The notes: a model not told the origin generated them from the sequence alone. A stretch of DNA of 29,168 nt from Symbiodinium natans (GCA_905221605.1 CAJNDS010001200.1:1-29168); one strand, 5' to 3'; positions 16,401-25,881 are shown, numbered from the stretch's first letter. Numbers and translations: made by a program.

Positions 16401-17480
16401 CTCTAGAAAATGCTCAGTGATAAGGCTGCTCTAGTTGCTGTTTGAGGGTCTGGACTGGGCTTGTGGGGACTCCTAGCCAGCAGCGGGGACATGTTGCCAG
16501 CCATGGTTGTTGCTGTCTAGAAAATGCTCTCTAGTTGCTGAATGAGGGTCTGTGCCGGGCTTGTGGTGTTCCTAGCCATCAGCCGGCGCGTGTCTCCAGC
16601 TATGGTTGTTGCTCTCTAGAAAATGCTCAGTGATAAGGCTGCTCTAGTTGCTGTTTGAGGGTCTGGGCTGGGCTTGTGGTGACTCCTAGCCCGGACATGT
16701 CTCCAGCCATAGTTGTTCCGCTTTGAAACATGCTCAGTGATGAGGCTGCTCTAGTTGCTGTTTGAGGGTCTGGTCTGGGCTTGTGGTGACTCCTAGCCAT
16801 CGGCAGGCGCATGTCTCCAGCAATGATTGTTGCTCTCTAGAAAATGCTCAGTGATAAGGCTGCTCTAGTTGCTGTTTGAGGGTCTGGACTGGGCTTGCGG
16901 TGACTCCTATAGAAAATGCTCCGTGATAAGGCTGCTCTAGTTGCTGTTTGCGGGTCTGGGCTGATGTCTCCAGCAATGAGTCCATCCGCCGGCGCATGTC
17001 TCTAGCCCTGGTTGTTGCTCTCTAGAAAATGTTCAGTGATAAGGTTGCTCTAGTTGCTGATTGAGGGTCGGACTGGGCTTGTGGTGATTCCTAGGCATCA
17101 GCCGGCACACCAGCAATGATTGTTGCTCTCTAGAAAATGCTCAGTGATAAGGCTGCTCTAGTTGCTGTTTGAGGGTCTGGACTGGGCTTGTGGGGACTCC
17201 TAGCCAGCAGCGGGGACATGTTGCCAGCCATGGTTGTTGCTCTCTCAAAAATGCTCAGTGATAAGGCTGCTCTAGTTGCTGCTTGAGGGTCTGGGCTGGG
17301 CTTGTGGTGATTCCCAGCCACCAGCCGGCACATGTCTCCGGCAATTGCTCTCTAGAAAAATGCTCAGTGATAAGGCTGCTCCAGTTGCTGTTTGAGGGTC
17401 TGGACTGGGCTTGTGGTGATTCCGAGCCATCCCAGCCATGGTTGTTGTTGCTTTCTAGAAAAAATGAACCAGAATAGGGA
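13452..17480 (+). repeat. Seven-monomer higher-order satellite, ~731-bp period
   Basis: Monomers of about 75-115 bp share TTGTTGCTCTCTAGAAAATG, CTCAGTGATAAGGCTGCTC and TAGTTGCTGTTTGAGGGTC. Seven distinct monomers form a higher-order unit that begins with TTCCTAGGCATCAGCCGGC at 13461, 14192, 14898, 15630, 16361 and 17088 (spacings 731, 706, 732, 731, 727). There are five complete units and a partial, more diverged sixth. The 706-bp unit has a 26-bp deletion near 14627. Some copies of a 61-codon minus-strand ORF within it are identical between units, showing recent homogenisation. Confidence 0.95.
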
Positions 17481-17664
17481 TTTCCAAGGGCAATTTTGCA
17501 AATACGTTCAATTTACTTAAACCTCTTTGTGTGTCAGTCAGGTATGTTGAGTGCGCGAAAATTTGCCCAGTGGAAAGGGAGTCAGTTCACTTCCAGGTGA
17601 TGGTACAGACTATTTGCGAGCGATTCGTTCTGCAACACATACAATTTCTATTTATCCTGTCCTT
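17481..17664 (+). repeat. Diverged pre-telomeric junction block, copy D
   Basis: Contains only the right half of the inverted repeat, AATTTACTTAAAC at 17510-17522. It ends with ATACAATTTCTAT and TTATCCTGTCCTTGAGGG directly before TTTAGGG array 4. It joins the higher-order satellite to the telomere-type tract. Confidence 0.78.
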
Positions 17665-18088
17665 GAGGGTTTAGGGTTTAGGGTTTAGGGCTTAGGGTTT
17701 AGGGTTTAGGGTTTAGGGTTTAGGGTTTAGGGTTTAGGGTTTAGGGTTTAGGGTTTAGGGTTTAGGGTTTAGGGTTTAGGGTTTAGGGTTTAGGGTTTAG
17801 GGTTTAGGGGTTAGGTGTTAGGGTTTAGGGTTTAGGGTTTAGGGTTTAGGGTTTAGGGTTTAGGGTTTAGGGTTTAGGGTTTAGGGTTTAGGGTTTAGGG
17901 TTTAGGGTTTAGGGTTTAGGGTTTAGGTTTAGGGTTTGGGTTTAGGGTTTAGGGTCTTTGTAGGGTTAGTTAGGGTTTAGGGTTTAGGGTTTTAGGGTTT
18001 AGGTTTAGGGTTTAGGGTTTAGGTTTTAGGGTTTAGGGGGTTAGGGTTTAGGGTTAGGTTAGGGTTTAGGGTTGGGTTTAGGTTTAGG
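17665..18088 (+). repeat. TTTAGGG telomere-type array 4, decaying to the right
   Basis: About 60 units. The first 150 bp are nearly perfect. After about 17925 there are many length variants (TTTAGG, TTAGGG, TTTTAGGG) and a non-repeat patch GGGTCTTTGTAGGG, so the right part is the most decayed TTTAGGG tract in the window. Confidence 0.95.
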
Positions 18089-18120
18089 GTTTATGAAATG
18101 TATAGGTTGGTTGCCCAATA
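18089..18120 (+). repeat. Degenerate right junction arm, copy 3
   Basis: TTTATGAAATGTATAGGTTGG and TTGCCCAATAAAG match the TTTATAGAAATTGTATAGGG / GGGTCCCAATAACG junction with several small deletions and changes. Confidence 0.7.
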
Positions 18121-18264
18121 AAGTTTTGAGCGAAAGTTTTTTTGAGCGAAAGTTTTGACCGAAAAGTTTTGAGCGAAAGTTTTGACCGAAAAGTTTTGAC
18201 CGAAACGTTTTGACCGAAACGTTTTGACCGAAACGTTTTGACCGAAACGTTTTGACCGAAACGT
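18121..18264 (+). repeat. TTTTGACCGAAACG 14-bp tandem repeat, copy 2
   Basis: Mixed TTTTGAGCGAAAG and TTTTGACCGAAAAG units followed by five TTTTGACCGAAACG units and the same poly-T and GGAACCACC exit as at 3222. A duplicate of the 3109-3222 module. Confidence 0.92.
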
Positions 18265-18292
18265 TTTTTTTTTTGGAACCACCTTTTCATTT

Positions 18293-18557
18293 TGGGGGCT
18301 GGGGGCGGGCTGGGGCTGGGGCTGGGGGCTGGGGGCTGGGGGCTGGGGGCTGGGGGCTGGGGGCTGGGGCTGGGGGGCTGGCAGGCTGGGCTGGGGCTGG
18401 GGCTGGGCTTGGGGCTGGGGCTGGGGCTGGGGCTGGGGCTGGGGCTGGGGCTGGGGCTGGGGCTGGGGCTGGGGCTGGGGCTGGGGCTGGGGCTGGGGGC
18501 TAGGCCCGGGGGGCTGGGGGGCTGAGAAGGGTTGGGGGGCTGGGGGGCTGGGCGGCT
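18293..18557 (+). repeat. GGGGCT minisatellite, copy 3
   Basis: Same G-rich tract as 1-184 and 3248-3488, here with a longer uninterrupted GGGGCT run (about 18410-18495). G-quadruplex candidate on the + strand. Confidence 0.93.
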
Positions 18558-18771
18558 GAGGCGGACAATTTGGGGTTTTGGCAGCCAATTTTGGGCTTTG
18601 GGAGGTTTGCCGGGGCACGGGAAGGCCCCACAGGTTTAAGTAAATTGAACATTTGGCCTCCCGGCCTCCCGCTTTGGATTAATTTACTTAAACTCTGTTT
18701 GTCAGCTGTTTAGACAAATATCTTTGAAAATTCAGATTGGTGCCACATACAATTTCTATTTATTTTGTCTT
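18558..18771 (+). repeat. Pre-telomeric junction block, copy E
   Basis: Near-identical to copies A and B. Inverted repeat at 18634-18646 and 18681-18693; intact left arm ATACAATTTCTAT at 18747-18759. Confidence 0.88.
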
Positions 18772-18897
18772 GAGGGTTTGGGGTTTAGGGTTTAGGGTTT
18801 AGGGTTTAGGGTTTAGGGTTTAGGGTTTAGGGTTTAGGGTTTAGGGTTTAGGGTTTAGGGTTTAGGGTTTAGGGTTTAGGGTTTAGGGTTTAGGGTT
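18772..18897 (+). repeat. TTTAGGG telomere-type array 5
   Basis: About 18 units, the first reading TTTGGGG. Both junction arms are present: the left arm ends at 18759 and the right arm begins at 18898. Confidence 0.97.
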
Positions 18898-18928
18898 TAG
18901 AAATTGTATAGGGTTTGGGTCCCAAAAA
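18898..18928 (+). repeat. Right junction arm, copy 4
   Basis: TAGAAATTGTAT followed by AGGGTTTGGGTCCC. The first base of the 13-bp arm is lost. It leads into the CACCGGCCAACC hairpin cluster, just as copy 2 leads into the CACCGGGCAACC cluster. Confidence 0.85.
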
Positions 18929-18937
18929 CTCCTTTGG

Positions 18938-19301
18938 CACCGGCCAACCTTTTCTTCATAGATTGAGATAAAAAGGTTGGCCGATAGTCACTAAACTCAT
19001 GGGGCAGCTTCTTTTCACCGGCCAACCTTTTGCTCTTGTTTTAGTACAGCAAGGTTGGCCGGTGCCAAAAACGCGCTTTTTCACCGGCCAACCTGTTCTC
19101 TTTAAAAAAAGAGCAAAAGGTTGGCCGGTGAAAGTAGCTGACACAAGGTTGGCCGGTGAAAAAAACGTGCTTTTTCACCGGCCAACCCGCCCTGCTCTCT
19201 TCAAAAAGAGCAGAAAAGGTTGGCCGGTGAAAAAAAACGTGTTTTTTCACCGGCCAACCCGCCCTGCTCTCTTCAAAAAGAGCAGAAAAGGTTGGCCGGC
19301 G
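18938..19301. repeat. Fold-back elements with CACCGGCCAACC ends
   Basis: Five hairpin units with CACCGGCCAACC / GGTTGGCCGGTG ends: 18938-18985 (imperfect right arm), 19016-19064, 19082-19130, 19176-19229 and 19248-19301, plus an extra lone right arm at 19147-19158. The last two have an inner stem CTGCTCT / AGAGCAG. The ends differ from the 3881-4140 family by one base (CACCGGGCAACC), and the interiors differ. The two are sister families at equivalent positions. Confidence 0.9.
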
Positions 19302-19310
19302 AAAGAGGCT

Positions 19311-19700
19311 GACTCATGAGCCAGGGCTGAATTTGGAGCTTTAGTTAGGGCCCGGGCTTGACTTGGGGGCGCCCCAGGCTATTTTGGAACCTGATTTGAG
19401 GTAATTTGGGGTGACCTAGTTCTTCTGCACCTTAATTTCGAATTCAATTTGGGGCCTACTGAGGCTTAAATTGGAGCTTAATTTAGAACTTCATTTGAGG
19501 TCCCGACGAAGCCTAGTTTGGAGCATCATTTGGGCCTTCTGCTCCTTGATTTGAGGCTCCGGGGAGTTGGGCCTCCGGGGCCTGAATTGGCGCTTCCCGG
19601 AATTTCGTTTGGGTCCTAATTTGGGTCCTAATTTTTCTGTGCCTTCTGGAGCTTCTCTTGAAGCCTAATTTAGGATCTTTCAAACTTCATTTGGGGCTTG
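19311..19700 (+). repeat. Strongly degenerate TTTGGAGC/TTTGGGGCC repeat
   Basis: Loosely periodic phrases such as CTAATTTGGAGCTTCATTTG and GGGGCCTGAATTGG at 20-35-bp spacing. The pattern is too diverged to define a unit, and may be a very old relative of the GAGCTC satellite. No gene. Confidence 0.5.
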
Positions 19701-20063
19701 GGGCTTGTTGATTTGGAACCTGATTTGGGGCTTCCTGTTTGCCGGGGTGTAAGTTGAGCAGGGCCTGATTTAAGCCTCCAGAAGTTTGTGCCGGAAAGGC
19801 GGGAGGGTTTTGGAGGTGTTTGGGGGGGAGAAGTCTGCGCGGGTTTGAGTTTTGGCTTTGGGGCCTGCTCTTGATTGAAGTTTTGGTCAACAGTACGGCG
19901 GGCACTGTTGACTACAGGCGAACTAATTTTTCTCCATGTGAAAGTCAGCGACCGTGCTTCTGCGTAACCAGTCCATGAACCTGTACAAGAGCATGCAAAT
20001 TGGCCTGGGCCAGTGCTCGGCTGCACTGTGAGTCACGTGCCACAAGCGTTCGGGAAGCAAGGA
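19701..20063. other. Downstream flank of the 411-codon ORF
   Basis: Mostly G/T-rich sequence grading into GC-balanced sequence near the ORF's end. Minus-strand ORFs of 72-118 codons exist but are Pro/Ser/Lys-rich without a domain. Nothing called. Confidence 0.45.
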
Positions 20064-21299
20064 TCAGAAAGGGACCACGGCGTAGGTTGTGTAAATTTGC
20101 ACGGTATGTTGCATGTTCCCTATCAAGGCAGGCCCCCTCCGGAAAGCATCTAGCAAGTACACTCTGTCTTCAAAAGATTTCAGAGCAGTCCAATAATCGT
20201 AGAAACGGGAATTCTCTGTGGTGCTGCGGATCTGCAGCAGGCTTATGGCTCCTGTTGGCCAGGCGCTGTATTCGCGCAAGAGTTGCAACTTGAAGCCAAG
20301 CCTCTCCAACATGTTGCCTACACACAGCGGCGAGAATATCACACCGTTGCGTATAGAGTCCCACTCGTGGACATACTCTTCTTGCTCAATGGAGTATTCC
20401 ACTCTGCCAAAAGCATTGTTGATGGAAACCTTGGCACTCTGAAGCTGCTTCGTTTTGAACCTTTTGCGGTCGTCGAAGCTTTCGAAGTACAGAGTATCTC
20501 CGGCAAGAGTCAGAAAGCACCACCTTGGTTGGCACAGGTGTGCCGCCCCACTCGAGAGAGGTACTTGAATGCCGGCTTGCAGTATACCTTCTTCCATAGC
20601 CCACTTCAAGCCAGACTTACGGAAAGGAGGCCCTGCCGCCATCGATGCCAAGTACTTTGCCTTCAGGGTACGTCGAGCTTTCCACCATTCACGGCGCAAG
20701 GCCCTTGCAACAGTGTGCTTGCCACGCCAATGTGTGCGGCACTTGCGCTTCATCTTGACATTGGTGAAGGGCTCCTTCTTGCGATAGTGCACGTACGTCC
20801 AATGCAGACGAAAGTCGCGATTGCCTTGGCGCCACCGAGCAGCGGCTTTCAAATACTTTTGACTGCCTTCGCTGATGCCTGGACTGGCAGCAGGGATTGG
20901 CCGGCCCATCACGAAATGCTTCAGGCGTTGCTTCTTCTTGTGGAGCCAACTCGTCCGCAACTCGAACTTGCTTTCTTCTCCTGCCCTTGTGCGAAGAAGA
21001 CACTGCTCGTTAGTAGATAACGCGCAGAGCGAACCCAAGTCAAAGGCAGCTTGGTACACCGGCGACTTGATGCGGCGCCAATGTTTGAGGAGCCTTTGCA
21101 AGTTCCCTTTGCCTACACGGGAAGAGAGCGCCCGCTGCAAAGTGTCTACGCAGCACAGCACGCAGCGTGTTCCGGTGGGCTGGGCGGGTCCACCACGCCC
21201 GTCCTGCGCAAACAGACACGGTCTGGCTGCGCTGCCCGCAGGATCCTCCAAGCCAGCGCAATACTTCGGCATGGCGGCAAGCTGCAAGCTGCAAGACAA
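20064..21299 (-). CDS. Hypothetical 411-residue protein, no recognised family
   Basis: A long GC-balanced, non-repetitive ORF with normal amino-acid composition, so probably a real or recently lost gene. The N-terminal part has a cysteine cluster (Cys28, Cys46, Cys49, Cys50) that might bind zinc. Residues 115-215 are very basic and rich in Trp and aromatics (KKKQRLKHF, HWTYVHYRKKEPF, KMKRKCRTHWRGKH, LRREWWKARRTLKAKY), suggesting nucleic-acid binding. Residues 258-292 (PRWCFLTLAGDTLYFESFDD) faintly recall the first strands of a PH domain, but I would not assign it. No signal peptide or membrane segment seen. It lies between a fold-back cluster and the 40-bp satellite and points opposite to the TTTAGGG arrays, like the Helitron. 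Possible origins are a host gene fragment or a protein of an unknown mobile element. The start is the first ATG and could be further upstream. Confidence 0.6.
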   Translation of the reverse strand: MSCSLQLAAMPKYCAGLEDPAGSAARPCLFAQDGRGGPAQPTGTRCVLCCVDTLQRALSSRVGKGNLQRLLKHWRRIKSPVYQAAFDLGSLCALSTNEQCLLRTRAGEESKFELRTSWLHKKKQRLKHFVMGRPIPAASPGISEGSQKYLKAAARWRQGNRDFRLHWTYVHYRKKEPFTNVKMKRKCRTHWRGKHTVARALRREWWKARRTLKAKYLASMAAGPPFRKSGLKWAMEEGILQAGIQVPLSSGAAHLCQPRWCFLTLAGDTLYFESFDDRKRFKTKQLQSAKVSINNAFGRVEYSIEQEEYVHEWDSIRNGVIFSPLCVGNMLERLGFKLQLLREYSAWPTGAISLLQIRSTTENSRFYDYWTALKSFEDRVYLLDAFRRGPALIGNMQHTVQIYTTYAVVPF

Positions 21300-21474
21300 C
21301 TTCTAGTTACCCGACAATTGCCCCTTGTGATCTAGGTTTCTTACAAGTGGGCACGTGGTATGATCCGTGTGCTGTTGACTTGAGCAAAAGTTCTGCGGCG
21401 CGTGCAAGTGGCCTGCTGCTACTCAGTTGGCCCAACATGAACCTAGAAGCTCCGTCGGCTGCTGGATTCCCTCT
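21300..21474. other. Short spacer between ORF and satellite
   Basis: Unique sequence with no recognisable element, upstream of the 411-codon ORF. The satellite's first unit appears at about 21475. Confidence 0.5.
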
Positions 21475-24400
21475 TCATATAGGTGGAATTGGTCATTTCT
21501 TGAAGCTGGGACCTTCATATAGGTGGAATTGGTCATTTCCTGAAGCTGGGACCTTCATATCGGTGGAATTGGTCATTTCCTGAGGCTGGGACTTTCATAT
21601 AGGTGGAATTGGTCATTTCCTGAGGCTGGGACCTTCATATAGGTGGGATTGGTCATTTCCTGAGGCTGGGACCTTCATATAGGCGGAATTGGTCAATTCC
21701 TGATGCTGGACCTTCATTTAGGTGGAATTGGTCATTTCCTGAGGCTGGGACCTTCATATAGGCAGAATTAATCATTTCCTGAAACTGGGACCTTCATAGG
21801 TGGAATTGGTCATTTCCTGAGGCTGGGACCTTCATATAGGTGGAACTGGTCATTTCCTGAGGCTGGGACCTTCATACAGGTGGAATTGGTCATTTCCTGA
21901 GGTTGGGACCTTCAGAAAGGTGGAATTGGTCATTTCCTGAGGCTGGGACCTTCATATAGGTGGAATTGGTCATTTCTTGAAGCTGGGACCTTCCTCTAGG
22001 TGGAATTGATCATTTGCTGAAGCTGGGACCTTCATATCGGTGGAATTGGTCATTTCCTGAGGCTGGGACTTTCATATAAGTGGAATTTGTCATTTCCTGA
22101 GGCTGGGACCTTCATATAAGTGGAATTGGTCATTTCCTGAGGCTGGGACCTTCATATAGCTAGAATTGGTTATTTCCTGAGGCTGGGACCTTCATATAGG
22201 CAGACTTGGTCATTTCGTGAGGCTGGGACTTTCATATAGGTGGAATTGGTCATTTACTGAGGCTGGGACCTTCATATAGGCGGAATTGGTCATTTCCTGA
22301 AGCTGGGACCTTCATATAGGTGGAATTGGTCATTTCCTGAGGCTGGGAAGGCTGGGACCTTCATATAGGTGGAATTGGTCATTTCCTGAGGCTGGGACCT
22401 TCATGTAGGCCGAATTGGTCATTTCCTGAGGCTGGGACCTTCATATAAACGGAATTGGTCATTTCCTGAGGCTGGGACTTTCATATAAGTGGAATTGGTC
22501 ATTTCCTGAGGCTGGGACCTTCATATAGGTGGAATGGGTCATTTCCTGAAGCTGGGACCTTCATATATGTGGAATTGGTCATTTCCTGAGGCTGGGACTT
22601 TTATATAGGTGGATTTGTTCATTTTCTGAGGCTGGGACCTTCAGATAATATAGGTGGCATTGGTCATTTCCTGACGCTGGGACCTTCATATAGGTGGAAT
22701 TGGTCATTTCCTGAGGCTGGGACCTTCATTGGTTATTTCCTGAGGCTGGGACCTTCATATAGGTGGAATTGGTCATTTCCTGAGGCTGGGACCTTCATAT
22801 AGGTGGAATTGGTCATTTTTTGAGCCTGGGAGGTCATTTCCTGAGGCTGGGACCTTCATATAGGTGGAATTGGTCATTTCCTGGGACCTTCATAGGTGGA
22901 ATTGGTCATTTCCTGAGGCTGGGACCTTCATATAGGTGGAATTGGTCATTTCCTGAGGCTGGGGCCTTCATATAGGTCATTCCCTGAGGTTGGGACGTTC
23001 ATATAGGTGGAATTGGTCATTTCCTGAGGCTGAGACCTTCATCTAGGTGGAACTGGTCATTTCCTGAGGTGGGGCCTTCATATAGGTGGAATTGGTCATT
23101 TCCTGAGGCTGGGACCTTCATATAGGTGGAATTGGTCATTTCCTGAGGCTGGGGACCTTCATATAGGTGGAATTGGTCATTTCCTGAAGCTGGGACCTTC
23201 ATATCGGTGGAATTGGTCATTTCCTGAAGCTGGGACCTTCATATCCGTGGAATAGTTGCATTTCCTGAGGCTGGGACCTTCATATAGGTGGATTTGGTCA
23301 TTTCCTGACGCTGGGACCTTCAGATAATATAGGTGGCGTTGGTCATTTCCTGAGGCTGCGACCTTCATATAGGTGGAATTGGTCATTTCCTGAGGCTGGG
23401 ACCTTCATATAGGTGGAATTGGTCATTTCCTGAGGCTGGGACCTTCATTTAGGTGGAATTAGTCATTTCCTGAGGCTGGGACCTTCATATAGGTGGAACT
23501 GGTCATTTCCTGAGGCTGGTACCTTCATATAAGTGGAATTGGTCATTTCCTGAGGCTGGGACCTTCATATAGGTGGAATTGGTCATTTCCTGAGGCTGGG
23601 GACCTTCATATAGCTGGAATTGGTCATTTCCTGAAGCTGGGGACCATCATATAGGCGGAATTGGTCATTTCCTGAGGCTGGGATATAGGTGGAACTGGTC
23701 ATTTCCTGAGGCTGGGACCTTCATATACAATTGGTCATTTCCTGAGGTTGGGACCTTCATATAGGTGGAATTGGTCATTTCCTGAGGCTGGGACCTTCAT
23801 AAAGGTGGAATTGGTCATTTTTGAAGCTGGACCGTCATATAGGTGGATTGGTTCATTTCCTGAAGCTGCGGACCTCATATTGGTGGCATGGGTCATTTCG
23901 AGGCTGGGACTTTCATTATAGGGGAATTGGTCATTTCCTGAGGCTGGGACCTTCATATAAATGGATGGTCATTTCCTGAGGCTGGGACATTCATATAGCT
24001 TAGGAATTGGTTTATTTCCTGAGGCTGGCCTTATATAGGAAGAATTGGTCATTGCCTGAGGGGCTGGGACTTTCTATAGGTGGAATGGCAGTCTGAGGCT
24101 GGACCGTCATATGCGGCGGACTTGGTCATTTCCTGAGGCTGGGACCTTCATATAGGTGGAATTGGTCATTTCCTGAGGCTGGAACCTTCATATAGGTGGA
24201 ATTGGTCATTTCCTGAGGCTGTGACCTTCATATAGGTGGAGTTGGTCATTTCCTGGGGCTGGGACCTTCATATAGGTGGAATTGGTCATTTCCTGAGGCT
24301 GGGACCTTCATATAGGTGGAATTGGTCATTTCCTGAGGCTGGGACCTTCATTTAGGTGGAATTGGTCATTTCCTGAGGCTGGAACCTTCATATAGGTGGA

Positions 24401-24510
24401 ATTGGTCATTTCCTGAGGCTGGGACCTTCATACAGGTGGAATTGGTCATTTCCTGAGGCTGGGACCTTCATATAGGTGGAATTGGTCATTTCCTGAGGCT
24501 GGGACCTTCA
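21475..24510 (+). repeat. 40-bp satellite (CCTTCATATAGGTGGAATTG)
   Basis: Roughly 75 units of a 40-bp monomer: GGGACCTTCATATAGGTGG, then AATTGGTCATTTCCTGAGGCT. Most units differ from consensus by one to three bases, with occasional deletions and a clearly degraded stretch at about 23815-24115. Because 40 is not a multiple of three, peptides such as HLYEGP on the minus strand repeat only every 120 bp and are not genes. The core is the reverse complement of the 5258-5473 cluster. Confidence 0.97.
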
Positions 24511-24640
24511 CGCCGGGAGTCAAAATTGGGCCCCGGAGCTCAAAATTAGCTCCCGGAGTTCAAAATTAGCTCCCGGAGTTCAAAATTAGCTCCCAAAGCT
24601 CAAAATTAACGCCCGGAGCTCAATTCGCTCCCAGAATCCC
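24511..24640 (-). repeat. GAGCTC satellite, inverted copy
   Basis: Five or six units of CAAAATTAGCTCCCGGAG, the reverse complement of the 4163-5245 satellite, directly abutting the end of the 40-bp satellite. The two families are thus neighbours at both loci. Confidence 0.87.
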
Positions 24641-24833
24641 AAAGGGAGGGAGGGGGGGGAGTGTGGGGAAGGGCTGGGGGGGGTGGGGGGGGTGGGCGGG
24701 CGGCTTGGGAAGGCGTGGAACAAAGGTTTTGCTGAGTCTGGAGAGGGTTAAGAAGGGCCGAAAGGGCCCGAAAAGGGCGGGAGGGTGTTTCGAGGGGGGG
24801 GCCCGGGAGGGGGGGCGGGGAGGTCAGGGGCGG
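24641..24833 (+). other. G-rich tract
   Basis: Long G runs, including a stretch GGGCTGGGGGGGGTGGGGG near 24671 and GGGGGGGCGGGG near 24811. Strong G-quadruplex potential on the + strand. No tandem unit is obvious. It precedes the pre-telomeric block, in the position held by GGGGCT minisatellites elsewhere. Confidence 0.7.
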
Positions 24834-25011
24834 CAGGTTTAAGTAAATTGAATATTTTGCCTCCTAGTAGTATTTTGAATCAATTTACTTAAACTCGGCC
24901 TCCCAGAAGCGTTTTGGATTAGTTTACTCAAACTCTGCTTGTCAGCTGTTTAGACAAATAACTTGGGAAATTCAGAATGATACCACATACAATTTCTATT
25001 TATTTTGTCTT
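24834..25011 (+). repeat. Pre-telomeric junction block, copy F
   Basis: Inverted repeat at 24837-24849 and 24882-24894, plus an additional diverged right half (AGTTTACTCAAAC near 24920). Left arm ATACAATTTCTAT about 25 bp before the TTTAGGG array. Confidence 0.85.
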
Positions 25012-25606
25012 GAGGGTTTAGGGTTTAGGGTTTAGGGTTTAGGGTTTAGGGTTTAGGGTTTAGGGTTTAGGGTTTAGGGTTTAGGGTTTAGGGTTTAGGT
25101 TTTAGGGTTTAGGGTTTAGGGTTTAGGGTTTAGGGTTTAGGGTTTAGGGTTTAGGTTAGGGTTTAGGGTTTAGGGTTTAGGGTTTAGGGTTTAGGGTTTA
25201 GGGTTTAGGGTTTAGGGTTAGGTTTAGGGTTTAGGGTTTAGGGTTTAGGGTTTAGGGTTTAGGGTTTAGGGTTTAGGGTTTAGGGTTTAGGGTTTAGGGT
25301 TTAGGGTTTAGGGTTTAGGGTTTAGGGTTTAGGGTTTAGGGTTTAGGGTTTAGGGTTTAGGGGTTAGGGTTTAGGGTTTAGGGGTTAGGGTTTAGGGGGT
25401 AGGGGTTAGGGTTTAGGGTTTAGGGTTTAGGGTTTAGGGTTTAGGGTTTAGGGTTTAGGGTTTAGGGTTTAGGGTTTAGGGTTTAGGGTTTAGGGTTTAG
25501 GGTTTAGGGTTTAGGGTTTAGGGTTTAGGGTTTAGGGTTTAGGGTTAGGGTTTAGGGTTTAGGGTTTAGGGTTTAGGGTTTAGGGTTTAGGGTTTAGGGT
25601 TTAGGG
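25012..25606 (+). repeat. TTTAGGG telomere-type array 6 (longest)
   Basis: About 84 units with a few variants (TTTAGGGG and TTAGGG, mainly 25360-25405). It ends in GGGCTTGTCGATTTAACATG, the start of the 1,998-bp unit, not in the usual right arm. Confidence 0.97.
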
Positions 25607-25824
25607 CTTGTCGATTTAACATGCGTAGTGTATGGAAAGAGGGACGGACGTCCGAAACCTTCAGCGCAAAAGAGTTCCGTCATGTACATGGAGCTCTACT
25701 TTCTCCCACCCCAGGATGCCACCCAAAGCATCTGTAGGACGCTTAAGTTCTTAAGCGTCGCTAATATTGATAATCGTGTCTGGTAAAGAGATTACAGAAA
25801 ATGTGAGAAACAAAAGACCATGCA

Positions 25825-25881
25825 CTTACACAGTAAATGGCTGTAATTATGTTCCATAATTACCATTTACTTCTAGGTAAG
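25825..25881. repeat. Palindrome GTAAATGG...CCATTTAC, copy 1
   Basis: GTAAATGGCTGTAATTAT and ATAATTACCATTTAC pair over 15 bp with a 3-nt bulge and a 5-nt loop. CTTAC and GTAAG lie at the outer ends. An equivalent copy is at 27823-27879 in the second unit, and a more complete variant is at 27357-27412. Confidence 0.82.

Noticed and set aside
13732-16812. Four identical 61-codon ORFs on the minus strand
   Set aside because: They recur with the 731-bp higher-order satellite and are absent in the unit with a deletion; no start context or domain.
21475-24510. CRISPR-like array of regular short repeats
   Set aside because: Units are contiguous 40-bp satellite monomers with no unique spacers, in a eukaryotic context without cas genes.
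25012-25606. A true chromosome end
   Set aside because: The longest TTTAGGG tract continues into 3.5 kb of further sequence and another tract, so it is interstitial here; an assembly join cannot be excluded.
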